Notes: generated from the sequence alone by a model not told the origin. Positions 1 to 12,291 are shown, numbered from the stretch's first letter. The stretch is 64,000 bases of DNA from Chloranthus sessilifolius (GCA_021018995.1 CM037587.1:4900866-4964865); one strand, 5' to 3'. Program-made: numbers and translations.

Positions 1-1452
1 AGCACGACGAAATTAAGGGTGTCGAACCCACAGGGAAGCGCAAAATTAGATTAATTTTAAAGAGATTTCAAAGACCCAAGGAAGTACCAAGGGTGAGAGA
101 TTTCATTGTCAAGATTTACCACTACACAATGCAATAATCAAAAGAACTAAATCAAGCTATGCACGGATGAACTATGATTAAGAAATTAACAATGATGAAA
201 TGATCAAGGAGTTGCTAACCCTAGATTTATAACTTTTCTACAATCAACCACACAATTTCATGTTAAATCATTATACCATCATTTAACTACAAGAAAAACG
301 AATCGATGAAAATGAAATTATTGATTCGGCATACCCTATCCGAACACTATGACGCATCCAATCACGGCATGCATCATGCGAAAGGCATAGCGTATCTCAA
401 ATTCAAAATCACAACCGTAAGAATCAACCGCACGGCATCCTATATCGATCTACAAGATCAATCTAGGTGGAATAATTCGTTTATTGTCGCCGATCACACG
501 GTCGACGGCTATAAACGAGTATTCGATGATAACACAATGAAGCACACACTAAAAGCCGTACGATTCAATAATTATAACAAGAAATTGTAAGCTTAAAAGT
601 AAGTTAGTTACTCATCTAGGGGTCGCTTCCTCCTTGAACGAGGGGTTTAGCCGCTCATCCTTGATCCACACGCACAATGTAAATCGAAAGCCATCACAAA
701 AATTGCTCTTTTATTTATCAACCGCTTGATCTTTTTGGAGAAGATCACAACCTTACACAACTTTTTATCTAAATACAAAACTAAAAATAACAAAGAAAAA
801 ATTGCTAAAGGTCCTAAGAAAATCTACCGAGCAGAAGTCCCCCAGAACCCTAAACACCCTCTTGTTTAAATAGGGCCCCGGGCTAAAATTATTCCATATC
901 CGAATCAATAGATTGAATTTTGAATTTTGGTGGCTCATTTCCATTCCCAAAATCAATCTATTGAATTTAAGGAATTCAATCGATTGATTTTCGAAAATCA
1001 ATCTATTGAATTCCAAATTCAATCTATTGATTTTGGAAATCAATCTATTGAATTTTGGAAATCAATCTATTGATTTTGGAAATCAATCTATTGATTTTTG
1101 GAAATCAATCTATTGATTTTGGAAATCAATCTATTGATTTTTGGGCAACTTTTTAAACTCAATCGATTGAGTTTCAAATCTCAATCGATTGAAATGGGCA
1201 TGTGACATATTTAACTCTTGAAACTGTGGCTAGACCAATCAGTCTTTTTCACGGATTTCAGTGCTTCCGCTGGCTCCATGGTCCAAAGTTCATATAGTCC
1301 CTTAATTTTATTCACTTAAGCTCTTTCAACATCCCACGGTCCGTAACACCTGAAACCACTAAAACTATATAACAGCCGTTAGAATGCCTTCATCGGATAG
1401 CTAAATGTTAGTATTTAGGGTGCGAAATATAGTCATATTTCGACACAGATCA
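1..1452 (-). repeat. 3' LTR (partial) of the Athila-like element
   Basis: Nearly identical to 10191-11656. On the minus strand the LTR begins TGATCTGTGTCG at 1452. The adjoining interior (1453-1495) holds the GCTCGAGGACTAGCAAAG palindrome followed by a G-rich tract, which in plant OTA elements lies just before the 3' LTR and acts as polypurine tract. Positions 895-1190 are packed with TCAATCGATTGA and TCAATAGATTGA-type palindromes. An open frame at 306-590 is also present in the other LTR, but it lies antisense to the element and shows no known domain. Confidence 0.88.
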
Positions 1453-2545
1453 CACCCCGAAACCTACACTTTGCTAGTCCTCGAGCAAAGAGAATGATAA
1501 ATATGTCAAGGCAAATTAAACTAACATCCTAACAAAAATTAAATGCCACTTTCGTAGGGAGCACGATTGCATTTAGCATATGCAATAAGGCTTTAAACCT
1601 CTAGGTGATCCCTAGGGGAGGAGTTGTGTCTCCTGAAGGTTTTCAGTGAAGATACCTACAAACTTAAAAAAAAAACAGTTTTCAAAATCATCGATAGAAG
1701 AGTTTTCAAAAATCGGTTTATATAATATATATACCTTTAAAATAAAAAACCAATAATTATTTCAGCATGCAAAAGTTCATTCTCAAATACCAATGGCATG
1801 ATAATTCCACTGTTGTTTATTCCAATTAACCCAATGCTCTGATTTTTAGACCAATTTTTTTATTTATGACTAGAATGTCGTGTGCACATGTGCCAATGCT
1901 TAAATCATTTCATTGCTAGATTAATCCAAATCAGGAATCATCGGATCCAAAGTTTTGACTCAATCCTCACCTTAGGTATACACTTAAAACAAAATCGCTC
2001 CGATAAATGATTTACTTTTTGCACACATGTGAGAGAGTTATAATACAAACAAAAAGGTCTCACGTGATATAAGAAAGACGGTGCATCAAAGAATTAAAAG
2101 AAATCTCATGGTGAAAGATATTTGTATCTTAAGCACGCTATACCAACCACCATAGTCATTGCATCATCACTCTCCACAAGGCATTTACCAACCGAGATCA
2201 GATCACGAAGGTCTTTTCTATGGTTGTAATGGGGCTCGGGTGAAGGTTATGAAAGAAAGGGAAAATTGGATTCAAATTTCTCTGAGAAACTAGAAAAAGA
2301 AATACAATTTAATTTTCTAACTTTCCACTCATTCTTTCTCGAATTTTTCAGAATTTCTCTTTCTTTTCAACCTTTTTTTCTTCTTTTCATTCCTTTTTTT
2401 TTTAAAAAAAAAAAAAATAAAATTTTATGCACATATTTTTCTGCCATATGCTCCTTGCAAGTATTATCGGCATGACTCTCCACTTTCTCTCTTGTTCTTG
2501 TCCCTCTTTCCTAATTTCTCAGAGATTGAAAGGTAAAGTTTTGTA

Positions 2546-2580
<35 letters not shown>

Positions 2581-3555
2581 AGTGTGGGGTATGGTTAATA
2601 TAGCTTCACAAAAAATTTTCAATCAAGGCTCAAAAGGGGGTGCAACAAGGAAAATCAATATAAGGTGGGGCATTTTAGGCAGAAACGAGCCAATGATGGC
2701 CTTTGATCATATCCTTTCACGATGGTAATGATGCCTATTTGTCTTGAGTTTAAATGCAATGAGTTTTAGCGCAATGATATAAAGCATGCGAAATAAACAA
2801 ACCGAGATAAAATGTATGAGATTTCAACAATTAAGCACGAATTTCAAAGATACTCCGAATTTATTTAAGCACTCATCAAGAATGAGGACAAAGTTCTAAA
2901 TCTCACGGGTTTAGTCTTTCTTAGGATCCTAGAATTTGAAATTTGGACTAATCTTTTGATTTCCAGATTCAAGCATGGCGAAGTGCAAAAAAAATTTCTA
3001 GGCATAAAATTCAAATTAATCTTTAAATGTTCACAATGGAATTAATTATCCTAAACAACAACAGTTTTATCATGGCATAAATATTTGAAAATTAAAATTT
3101 TATATGCATCAGTGATTAAAGTTTGAAAACTACGCCAAAAATAAACAACGATGATTTTTTTTTTTTTTTTTTTAGTATTGAAGGTGCATATAAAATGTGG
3201 TCAAACATATACTGCAAAAGTTAAAAATCATGAACCACGCATTTGAGCACACCATCCCCAAACCTGATGTTTCCAATGTCCTCGTTGGATTGTTGTAGGA
3301 CCCGCAAACCTCTTTTAAATTTAATGCAATCAAGTCCCGACGGCGATCGTCCTGCCGGAATCCATTCCATGTTCTGATAAAATAATCGGACGATGCGAGT
3401 TAATATCCATAAAAAAAATATTTCACAATTATGCTAAAAATATCCCGAGTCAATCAATTGACTTAGATCTTTTAACACAACAATCAAGGACCATACAACT
3501 AAAATCTATCCCACTGGGTTGCCTCCCGAAGCGCTACCAGTTTCGAGATTCTTCA
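1453..3555. other. Non-coding spacer between integrase and 3' LTR
   Basis: About 2.1 kb between the integrase stop and the 3' LTR. In Athila elements an envelope-like ORF can sit here, but I see none: frames are short and the sequence is AT-rich with T tracts at 2390-2420, 2545-2575 and 3153-3172. This is probably the decayed 3' untranslated part of the element. Confidence 0.6.
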
Positions 3556-4760
3556 TCACATTGGCGGCTCAATGAGATCTGTTTCTTCAGCCATCATTTG
3601 AAACTTTGACTCCAACAGCGGTTTAAGCCGTTGACCATTTACTTTCAGAATTCGATTATCTTTGATGTCTCTAATCTCGAAAGCACCAAATTCAGATGTG
3701 GAAATGACCTAAAAAGGTCCCTCCCATCTTGATCGTAATTTTCCCGGATGAAATTTTAACTTTGAATTGAACAGCCAAACTTTTTGCCCCGGATGAAATT
3801 CCTTTATGGAGATTAAATCATCGTGAAGCCTTTTGGATCTTTCCTTGTAAAGTCTAGCATTCTCATAAGCATCATAACGTAACTCATCGAGTTCATTTAG
3901 TTGCAGACGACGGTTTGATCCAGCAGATTACATGTCAAAATTAAACCATTTGATTGCCCAAAAGGCTTTGTGTTCAATTTCAACTGGAAGGTGACACGCC
4001 TTCCCAAACACAAGCTGAAATGGAGACATTCCAATTGGTGTCTTGAATGCCGTCCTGTATGCCCAAAGAGCATCTGATAGGCGAAGAGACCAATCCTTTC
4101 TATCTGTTCTGACAGTCTTTTCTAAAATCCGCTTGATTTCACGATTCGACACCTCAACTTGACCACTAGTTTGCGGATGGTAAGGTGTTGCCACTTTGTG
4201 AGTGACTCCATATTTCTTCATTAAAGTTGCAAACTGGCGATTGCAAAAGTGTGAACCACCATCACTGATGATACTCGGGGTATTCCGAATCGGTTGAACA
4301 CGTTCTCCTTAAGAAACTTTACCACCACCTTGTGGTCATTCGATCGAGTGGCTATAGCTTCCACCCATTTTGAGACATAATCTCACCAAAATGTAGAGAA
4401 ACCCAAATGATGGAAATGGTCCCATAAAGTCGATTCCCCAAACGTCAAAATTTCGACAACTAAAATCGGGTTCAACGCATCATGTCTGATTTAGAAATAT
4501 TTCGCAATTTTTGGCATTTTAGACATGCCTTGCAATAATCCATTGCATCACGAAAGATAGTGGGCCAGTAGAATCCACTTTGTAAAATTTTGAATGCGGT
4601 CTTTCTCCCCCAAAGTGACCTCCACAAGCTCCATTATGACGTAAATTCATCACGCTTGATTGTTCTTCTTTGGGCACATCGTCGGATTATCTCGATCGAG
4701 CGAATTTAAACAAGTGTGGTTCATCCCAGTAGTGTTTCACTTGGGAGAAGAACAAAATTT
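3556..4760 (-). pseudogene. Integrase remnant of the Athila-like element
   Basis: Conceptual minus-strand translation shows the zinc-binding part (GACGGHFG, then KACLKCQ-like residues around 4500-4640), the DDE core end ([17 protein letters not shown], about 4140-4200) and the C-terminal segment with [19 protein letters not shown] (about 3740-3820), ending at a stop at 3556-3558. The parts lie in different frames separated by stops, so no integrase can be made. An uninterrupted piece of 97 codons covers 3928-4221. Confidence 0.85.
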
Positions 4761-4888
4761 TATCATTTTACCCCACGCAATGGATTTGACCGTAACGTGT
4801 AATTGACAATGTTTGCATACCAAGGAGTTCCATTTAGAGCCCGGATAACCATCAATTGCTCATCGGGAAAGGTATCTCGAATAGGTTC

Positions 4889-5234
4889 TCAAAAGATGTT
4901 GCTTGAGGAAGTATCTGAGCAGATGGTTTCAACTCCTTTTGTCTCGTATCTCAAAATTGAATTCTTGCAAGAATAGAATCCATCCGATCGTCTTGGCTTT
5001 GTATCCTTCTTTGCCAATAAGTACTTAAGTGCGGAATGATCGGAAAAACTACGATCTTGGACCCGAGCAAGTATGGACCGAAACTTGTCCAACGCATAAA
5101 CTACGACCAATAATTCTTTCTCCGGTGGTGTAGTTTATTTGTCGTCGATCGATTTTACTTGCATAGTAAATTACATGAGGTAATTTATCTACTCTTTGGC
5201 CTAAAACCGCTCCAATTGCATAATCGATCAGCAC
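4889..5234 (-). pseudogene. RNase H remnant of the Athila-like element
   Basis: Two overlapping minus-strand frames give IDYAIGAVLGQR followed by YTTGE and a DHSALKYLLAKKD segment, which match the start, middle and last part of the gypsy RNase H domain. A frameshift near 5100 separates them. It directly follows the RT remnant. Confidence 0.75.
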
Positions 5235-6030
5235 ATTAGTTCAAAGGGAAGCGAGTAATCCGGAGGTTGAATTATGGGAGCATTGGATAACAGTTCTCTT
5301 ACTTTCAAAAATGCCTTCATGCAATCATCATCAAAGATGAAAGGAACATCCTTCCCAAGCAAGGTACATAATGGTTTAGCCACCTTGCTAAAATCTTTGA
5401 TAAATCTTCTGTAAAATCCCGCATGTTCCAAAAATGATCGGATTTGTCTAACACTCCTTGGTGGTGGCAAATTAGCAATTAAGTCGACTTTTGCCTTGTC
5501 GACTTCAATTCCTTTCTTGGAAATGATATGCCCTAACACAATTCCCTGTTGAACCATAAAATGACTCTTTTCCCAGCTTAAAATAAGATTAGATTCTACA
5601 TAACGTTGTAATACCTGTGTCAAATGGTTCAGACATATTTCAAAGGTCCTCCCAAAAACCGAGAAGTCGTCCATGAATACTTCGATAAATTTGTCAACCA
5701 TATCCGAGAATATTGCTAACATACAACGTTGAAAAGTGGCAGACATTACAAAGTCCGAAAGGCATCCTTCGATATGCAAAGGTTCCATAAGGGCAAGTAA
5801 ACGTTGTCTTTTCTTGGTCTGATGGAAATACAGGCACTTGATTGTATCCCGAGTAACCATCAAGAAAACAATAATATTCTTGTCCTGCCAACTTTTCTAG
5901 AATCTGATTAATAAATGGCAGGGGAAAATGGTCCTTTCTCGTGGCAGTGTTCAATTTCCGATAATCGATACATACACGCCATCCGGTCTCACGTGTAGGC
6001 ACCAATTCCCCTCGGTGGTCTCCTTCACGT
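5228..6030 (-). pseudogene. Reverse transcriptase remnant of the Athila-like element
   Basis: The minus-strand frame ending near 5694 starts with RVCIDYRKLN, runs through HFPLPFINQILEKLAG and YGTFAYRRMPFGLCN, and continues in another frame with FIEVFMDDFSVFG, GHIISKKGIEVDKAKV and RSFLEHAGFYRRFIKDFSK. These are the standard gypsy RT blocks, and the MDD catalytic pair is kept. A frameshift near 5700-5860 breaks the domain. Confidence 0.87.
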
Positions 6031-6328
6031 TATTCCCGATTTCTTTGGAACAATGAATTGGACTTACCCATTCACTATCCGAAATTGCATAAATGATACC
6101 GCATCAAGTAATTTGATAATCTCTTTCAAAACAACTTCTTTCATGTTGGGATTCAGTCTTTGTGCCTCTCTTGATGGTGTGCTACCTTCTTCAAGGTGGA
6201 TCTTGTGCATACACACGGATCTATCCCTTTTAGATCGCTAATGTCCATCCGATTGCTCTTTTGTAGTCCTTGAGTACTCCAATTAGTTCTCCTTCTTGCT
6301 TTTCCGACAAAGTTGCGTAGATTATCAC

Positions 6329-7218
6329 CTAAGTGTTTCGGATGGTCCAGAAAACATACTTAAGTGAATCGTGCTTCAACTCAAGATTTGGTGGTTGCTC
6401 AATTGAAGGCATCAATTTGGGTTTTTCCACCACGGGTAATGGTTCAATTCGTGCCTTCCATGGCTTCTTCTCCTGAGACATTGAGATGGTGTTCATTTCC
6501 TCGAAATTTTGCTCAACACTTCCTCCCTCATCATAGATTGCCAGCAAGGCGGTTTCAAATTCCTCCTTAGTGAGCGTCGAGGGAAGCGCTTCTTCAACCA
6601 CTTCATCAACCTGGTCAATATAAAAGCAATCAACCTCTTCTTCGTTGGAAAAATGGTTCATAGCATTGAACACATTCAATCTCACTTTCATATTTCCAAA
6701 GGAGACATCCATCACTCCTGTGCGACAGTTAATACAGGCATTTGCAGTAGCAAGGAAGGGACGTCCAAGGATAATGGGGATTTGGTTTTCTGATTTGACT
6801 CGTTGTTCCATATCCAAAACAATAAAGTCCATAGGAAAGACAAATTTATCGATTCCTACCAAGACGTCCTCGATGATACCCCTAGGTCGTCTTTCAGACC
6901 TATCTGCTAATTGAAGTGTTACGCGATGCGGTTGCAATTCACCCAGCCTAATTTTTCATATCGAGAATGGGATCAAGTTCACACTTGCTCCCCGGATCTA
7001 AGAGTGCTCTTTCAATTGTTTGTCCACCAATAACACATGCAACAGCTTGGGACTCCGTGGTCCTTAAGCTTTGGTGGCGATTCAACTTCGTGGATGGAAC
7101 TGACTTGATTAGTCAGGAACACTTTCTTGGACACATGTGTACGCGTCTTCCTCTTTCGGGTGCATAAGTCCTTGAAGAACTTGGCGTACGCAGGAACTTG
7201 GTTAATGGCATCGAGCAA
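6329..7218 (-). pseudogene. Protease and linker remnant of the Athila-like element
   Basis: The upstream frame (7218-7012) reads MLDAINQVPAYAKFFKDL, a phrase typical of the gag-protease junction of Athila elements. The next frame (6937-6329) contains IPIILGRPFLATANACI, the end of the aspartic protease fold. A frameshift near 6960-7010 falls where the active-site D[ST]G would be expected, and I do not see that triad intact. Confidence 0.75.
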
Positions 7219-7240
7219 AGGAAGATTAATCTTTACTTGC

Positions 7241-9133
7241 TTAAACGCGTTTGAGAATATCGTCCATTTTTGAAGGACCCTTCCCCAATCTGGATGGAGG
7301 TGTAAGGCACTCAGGGAATGGCGCCTTAGGTGTATGGGGATTTATTTCCATTGCTGGATCCACTTCAAGTTCCTGTCGAACATTTTTGAGATTTTCGTTC
7401 TTCTTCTCTTTCTCTAGTTCTTCTTCCTTTTCAGCTTTTTTTTCTATTTCTTCAGCTTTAGATGGAATTTCAACTTGGTTGTCGACCACTCGACCACTTC
7501 TCAAGACCGTTACAGCCTTCAGCTGATGGCTGGTTGATGGCCCTTCACCAGATGGTGCGTGGCCTCGCGGGTTGTTGATAGGTTGGCTAGGAAGCCTCCC
7601 CTCTTCTCTTTGACTCATTTGGTTAGCCAATTGACCGATCTGATCTTGCATTTTAGCCATGAACTGCTGGTACGCTTGCATAGTTTGTTGTTGAGCTTGC
7701 AGAGTTTGCATCAATTTTTCTTCAAAATCAGAATTCCTTGAACTTGAAGCATTGGTTTGGTTGAAATTCTGATGTTGACGATGCTCAGAATTTGGGTGCT
7801 GATAATTCAAATTTTGTTGGAAATTCGAATTTCGTTGGAAGTTAGAATTCTGGTGTGGATGAAGACCTTGTTGTCCACTTGATGTATTTGCTTTATACTG
7901 CTGGTTTCCTTGTCCAGTTTGACTTGATCCTCCCCACCCTAGGTTAGGATGGTTTTTCCACTCAGGATTGTAGGTGTTTGAATAAGGATTCCTATCTTGC
8001 CGTTGATATGACTGAGTCACATTAACTTGCTCCTGGGGATTTGATTCTTCGGGAAAAATCATCAGAGTGGTTGGACACTCGTTAGATGTGTGACCTTGAT
8101 TCTCACAAACTGCGCAAACAGTAGGGGCATTGAGGGTTTTAGCTTGCTGAGTTGCGGCAAGCAACATATTCATTTGTTTTGACAACATATCCACTTTTGT
8201 TGACAACTCAGAGGTATTGTTGTTAACGTCAAACAGCCCCTCTTTTGTCAACACATGAGACTTTGTTGATAAATCAAGGTTAACACGTCCCAAAGTTTCG
8301 CTTTGCATTGAGGTTTGACTCAACCTTTCGAATAGAGTCCAAATTTCGTCATGCTCTTTTATGGAATAGGATCCTCCACACGATGCATTGACCATACGTC
8401 TTTCCTCTGGGATCAGTCCATTGTAAAAACTCTGAACTTGTTGCCATCTTGGAATATGATGATTAGGGCAGCTTCTAAGCAATTCCTTAAAACGCTCCCA
8501 ACATTCGTGAAATGTTTCAGCAGGTTGCTGAGCATAAATTAGAATTTTCTGACGTAACTCGTTGGTTTTACTCATGGGAAAATATTTCTTTAAGAATTCA
8601 CGTTGCAACTCAGTCCAACTCGTGATGGATCTTGGTTCTAACGAATTAAACCACGATCTTGCCTTATCTCGCAAAGAAAAAGGAAAAAGTCGCAATTTAG
8701 CTATTTCGTCAGTCACATTATGAACTCTAAACATTTTGCATACCCCAACGAATTCGGTCAGATGAGCATACAGATTCTCATTACTCAATCCGTTAAAGAT
8801 GGGCAACATTTGAATCATTGCCGATTTGAATTCAAAGTGATTCCCTGGAATGGGAGCATGAACAATACTATCTTGATCCTCGTAAGGACCAGGATCATAG
8901 TATTGTTCCAACGTTCGGGGTCCTTCTGGTGGTTCATAATGGTTTTCACCATTATTGTTGTTGTGTACATTCCTTTCTCCTTCTCTTTGTCTTTGATCGG
9001 CCATAACTTCGGAGTTATTATTACCAATCCAATTGCTCTTTCGATTTGTTTTACAAGCTCGCTCGATTTCTCGATCCAACGGTTGAAGAGTTGGGCGATG
9101 AGATCGGGTAAAGCTCATACACCAATGAACCAA
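7241..9133 (-). CDS. Gag polyprotein of the Athila-like element
   Basis: An open frame of 630 codons. The most likely start is the internal Met at 9004 (MADQRQREGE), because the first 43 codons have no gag-like content. The retrotransposon gag core follows (FPFSLRDKARSWFNSL, FLKKYFPMSKT, FKELLRSCPNH), then a Gln/Asn-rich stretch around one CCHC zinc knuckle (CAVCENQGHTSNEC, about 8080-8125) and a Lys/Glu-rich tail. Gag forms the virus-like particle and binds RNA. This is the only unbroken gene of the element. Confidence 0.85.
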   Translation of the reverse strand: MVHWCMSFTRSHRPTLQPLDREIERACKTNRKSNWIGNNNSEVMADQRQREGERNVHNNNNGENHYEPPEGPRTLEQYYDPGPYEDQDSIVHAPIPGNHFEFKSAMIQMLPIFNGLSNENLYAHLTEFVGVCKMFRVHNVTDEIAKLRLFPFSLRDKARSWFNSLEPRSITSWTELQREFLKKYFPMSKTNELRQKILIYAQQPAETFHECWERFKELLRSCPNHHIPRWQQVQSFYNGLIPEERRMVNASCGGSYSIKEHDEIWTLFERLSQTSMQSETLGRVNLDLSTKSHVLTKEGLFDVNNNTSELSTKVDMLSKQMNMLLAATQQAKTLNAPTVCAVCENQGHTSNECPTTLMIFPEESNPQEQVNVTQSYQRQDRNPYSNTYNPEWKNHPNLGWGGSSQTGQGNQQYKANTSSGQQGLHPHQNSNFQRNSNFQQNLNYQHPNSEHRQHQNFNQTNASSSRNSDFEEKLMQTLQAQQQTMQAYQQFMAKMQDQIGQLANQMSQREEGRLPSQPINNPRGHAPSGEGPSTSHQLKAVTVLRSGRVVDNQVEIPSKAEEIEKKAEKEEELEKEKKNENLKNVRQELEVDPAMEINPHTPKAPFPECLTPPSRLGKGPSKMDDILKRV

Positions 9134-9179
9134 AACAAAATAGACTCAAAATGCCACAGTTCAGAATTAATCAATTGAT

Positions 9180-10075
9180 TTTTTATTTATTTATTTATTA
9201 TTATTATTATTATTTTTTTACAATCAATCGATTGAAACAGAGTGGGAAAAAAAAAAAAAAATCAAATAATTCAATAGATTGAATTCCTAAAATCAATAGA
9301 TTGATTTTATCAATTCAATAGATTGAATTCCCAAATTCAATAGATTGAATTTATAAATTCAATCGATTGAACTCCCAAAATCAATAGATTGAATTCTGGA
9401 AATCAATGGATTGAATATATCAATTCAATCGATTGAGAATGGGAACAACCAATAATTTCAATCGATTGAGACAGAGTGGAAAAAAAATCAAATAATTCAA
9501 TAGATTGACTTCCTAAAATCAATAGATTGATTTTATCAATTCAATAGATTGAATTCCCAAATTCAATAGATTGAATTTATAAATTCAATCGATTGAACTC
9601 CCAAAATCAATAGATTGAATTCTGGAAATCAATGGATTGAATATATCAATTCAATCGATTGAGAATGGGAACAACCAATAATTTCAATCGATTGAGACAG
9701 AAGTACTCAATCGATTGAACTTATAAGTTCAATTAATTGATAGGACATTCAAATACAAAAATCTGACTGACAAGCACAGTCAATCGATTGAAATTGAGAA
9801 GTCAATTGATTGACTAACAAACAGTGATGTATTTTATATTTCCACTAGAAATTTTGCAATCAACTCGGAACAGAAAAAATTGGGTTTTTTTTTTTTTTAA
9901 TTTTTTAATTTTTTAATTTTTTTAATAAAAAAAAAAAAAAATGAAACAGGGAAATGTGCACAGTTGAAAATCGATCGATTGATTTTTATAAATCAATCGA
10001 TTGATTAGCAACAAAGAATTTAATGAGATGCAATCTCCGCTTCTCAGTCAATCGATTGAATATGAAAATCAATCT
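9180..10075. repeat. Leader of the Athila-like element with palindrome arrays and a ~227-bp tandem duplication
   Basis: Between the gag start and the 5' LTR the sequence is built of 12-bp palindromes TCAATCGATTGA and near-palindromes TCAATAGATTGA spaced by 10-30 bp. A block of about 227 bp is repeated head to tail: the stretch following the AACAGAGTGG near 9236 recurs after the GACAGAGTGG near 9470, and both end in GAGAATGGGAACAACC. A (TTA)n tract lies at 9185-9215 and A/T homopolymers at 9880-9940. No usual primer-binding site is seen beside the LTR at 10076. Confidence 0.8.
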
Positions 10076-11656
10076 TGATGCAACTCGTAATAAAATCTCC
10101 TTAAAAAATAATAAAATTTCGTCAAGAATCCTCAAGCAAAATCTTGAACGATTTTAAAGTGTACCCTTGCAAGTGCACAAGTTCGATTGTAGTACGGCGA
10201 AATTAAGGGTATCGAACTCACAGGGAAGCGTAAAATTAGATTAATTTTAAAGAGATTTCAAAGACTCAAGGAAGTACCAAGGGTGAGAGATTTCATTGTC
10301 AAGATTTACCACTACACAATGCAATAATCAAAAGAACTAAATCAAGCTATGCACGGATGAACTATGATTAAGAAATTAACAATGATGAAATGATCAAGGA
10401 GTTGCTAACCCTAGATTTATAACTTTTCTACAATCAACCACACAATTTCATGTTAAATCATTATACCATCATTTAACTACAAGAAAAACGAATCGATGAA
10501 AATGCAATTATTGATTCGGCATACCCTATCCGAACACTATGACGCATCCAATCACGGCATGCATCATGCGAAAGGCATAGCGTATCTCAAATTCGAAATC
10601 ACAACCGTAAGAATCAACAGCACGGCATCCTATATCGATCTACAAGATCGATCTAGGTGGAATAATTCGTTTATTGTCGCCGATCACACGGTCGACGACT
10701 ATAAACGAGTATTCGATGATAACACAATGAAGCACACACTAAAAGCCGTACGATTCAATAATTATAACAAGAAATTATAAGCTTAAAAGTAAGTTAGTTA
10801 CTCATCTAGGGGTCGCTTCCTCCTTGAACGAGGGGTTTAGCCCCTCATCCTTGATCCACACGCACAATGAAAATTGAAAGCCATCACAAAAATTGCTCTT
10901 TTATTTATCAATCGCTTGATCTTTTTGGAGAAGATCACAACCTTACACAGCTTTTTATCTAAATACAAAACTAAAAATAACAAAGAAAAAATTGCTAAAG
11001 GCCCTAAGAAAATCTACCGAGCAGAAGTCCCCCAGAACCCTAAACATCCTCTTGTTTAAATAGGGCCCCGGACTAAAATTATTTCATATCCGAATCAATA
11101 GATTGAATTTTGAAATCAATCGATTGAATTTTGAATTCAATCGATTGAATTCAAAATTTGAATTTCCATTCCCAAAATCAATCTATTGAATTTAAGGAAT
11201 TCAATCGATTGATTTTCGAAAATCAATCTATTGAATTCCAAATTCAATCTATTGATTTTGGAAATCAATCTATTGAATTTTGGAAATCAATCTATTGATT
11301 TTTGGAAATCAATATATTGATTTTGGAAATCAATCTATTGATTTTTGGGCAACTTTTTAAACTCAATCGATTGAGTTTCAAATCTCAATCGATTGAAATG
11401 GGCATGTGACATATTTAACTCTCGAAACTGTGGCTAGACCAATCAGTCTTTTTCACGGATTTCAGTGCTTCCGCTGGCTCCATGGTCCAAAGTTCATATA
11501 GTCCCTTAATTTTATTCACTTAAGCTCTTTCAACATCTCACGGTCCGTAACACCTGAAACCACTAAAACTATATAACAGCCGTTAGAATGCCTTCATCGG
11601 ATAGCTAAATGTTAGTATTTAGGGTGCGAAATATAGTCATATTTCGACACAGATCA
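10076..11656 (-). repeat. 5' LTR of the Athila-like element
   Basis: Full-length copy of the LTR; in plus orientation it starts TGATGCAACTCG and ends GACACAGATCA, giving TGAT...ATCA ends. It matches 1-1452 almost throughout, apart from an extra palindrome-rich block near 11110-11160. Palindromes TCAATCGATTGA and TCAATCTATTGA lie at 11090-11395. The 10076 end is my inference from the TG...CA rule because the partner end is outside the window. Confidence 0.8.
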
Positions 11657-11725
11657 GGGATTCGAACTCAGGTCTCCTACTTTTTGAAGCAGGTACTTGG
11701 CCAGCTCACCTAACCCCTTGAGGTT
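11657..11725 (-). repeat. Possible tRNA-like (SINE-type) fragment
   Basis: Read on the minus strand, 11720-11657 contains GTGAGCTGGCCAAG, which resembles an RNA polymerase III A box, and AGTTCGAATCC, close to the B box consensus GGTTCGANNCC, about 40 bases apart. There is no complete cloverleaf, and the piece ends at the Athila-like LTR. It may be a SINE remnant or chance. Confidence 0.35.
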
Positions 11726-11828
11726 ACTTATAATGATTACTTAACTAAACTAGGCTACTCATCTCTTAATTTTGGTGGGAATGTAACTAACTTTCTCGAT
11801 TAAGGGGGCATATGTCTGCTGTAGAGAA
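11726..11828 (+). mobile_element. LINE fragment, part left of the TR-GAG insertion
   Basis: The last bases before the insertion at 11829 join in frame, after removing one GAGAA duplication, to the LINE zinc-binding region at 16688 (AVEKACDC...IWKVKVPP). The more distal part of this stretch shows no recognisable domain. Confidence 0.5.
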
Positions 11829-12279
11829 TGTAGAAGGTTTTATAGAAGCAAATAAGATCTAGGCTAGAATTGTTTGATCAACATATGAGATGCGACAATT
11901 TCTAGTAAGATAAATCTTACTTACCTGATCAGATGACAGCAAATACGTGCTTGAACGGCAATTCCTCGCTATGAGATGACAACCCTTAAAACAAACCACC
12001 TCTCTTTCTTTCTATCTCTATTGATGGAAATAACATTGAGAATGAATAAAGAGGGGACGCTGTCCTCCTTATATAGACCTTGATTAGTCTCCTAGCCTAT
12101 CAAGGAGACTAAATCTAGAGGATGTGTCACGTCTATAAAGGGATTACCACAACCCTATAAATAAGGAATTCCACCAGATTGCGTGGTGATTCCCATTGTA
12201 CCACGTTTAGAAAGTCTTACCAATTCAAGTTTTAGCTATTTAAAGAAAAGGTTAGTGTGTGGGTCACAAATACCCAACA
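11829..12279 (-). repeat. 3' LTR of the TR-GAG element
   Basis: 451 bp, TG...CA. It pairs with 16232-16682 and contains a TATA-like CCTTATATAGACC on the plus strand near 12070. Confidence 0.93.
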
Positions 12280-12291
12280 ATCTCCCACTTG
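12280..12291 (-). other. Polypurine tract of the TR-GAG element
   Basis: On the minus strand AAGTGGGAGAT directly precedes the TGTTGGG of the 3' LTR, the classic copia polypurine tract where plus-strand DNA synthesis starts. Confidence 0.85.

Larger units (their letters stand above)
1..11656 (-). mobile_element. Athila-like (OTA) Ty3/gypsy retrotransposon, minus strand
   Basis: Two long direct repeats (1-1452 and 10076-11656) flank a gag-protease-RT-RNase H-integrase series read on the minus strand, the Ty3/gypsy order. The gag, the long protease-RT linker and the wording of the integrase C-terminus resemble plant Athila elements. The left repeat is the 3' LTR and is cut by the window edge, so no target-site duplication can be read. 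The gag is open, while protease, RT, RNase H and integrase contain stops and frameshifts, so the copy cannot move by itself. No tRNA-complementary primer site is recognisable next to the 5' LTR. Confidence 0.88.

Noticed and set aside
306-590. 94-codon plus-strand ORF repeated at 10496-10780
   Set aside because: It lies in both LTR copies, which were identical at insertion, runs antisense to the element and has no known domain. Its conservation is explained by LTR identity.
8720-9178. 152-codon plus-strand ORF
   Set aside because: It is the antisense shadow of the gag gene of the Athila-like element.
11657-11725. A functional tRNA gene
   Set aside because: A and B box-like words are present, but no acceptor stem or full cloverleaf can be formed.
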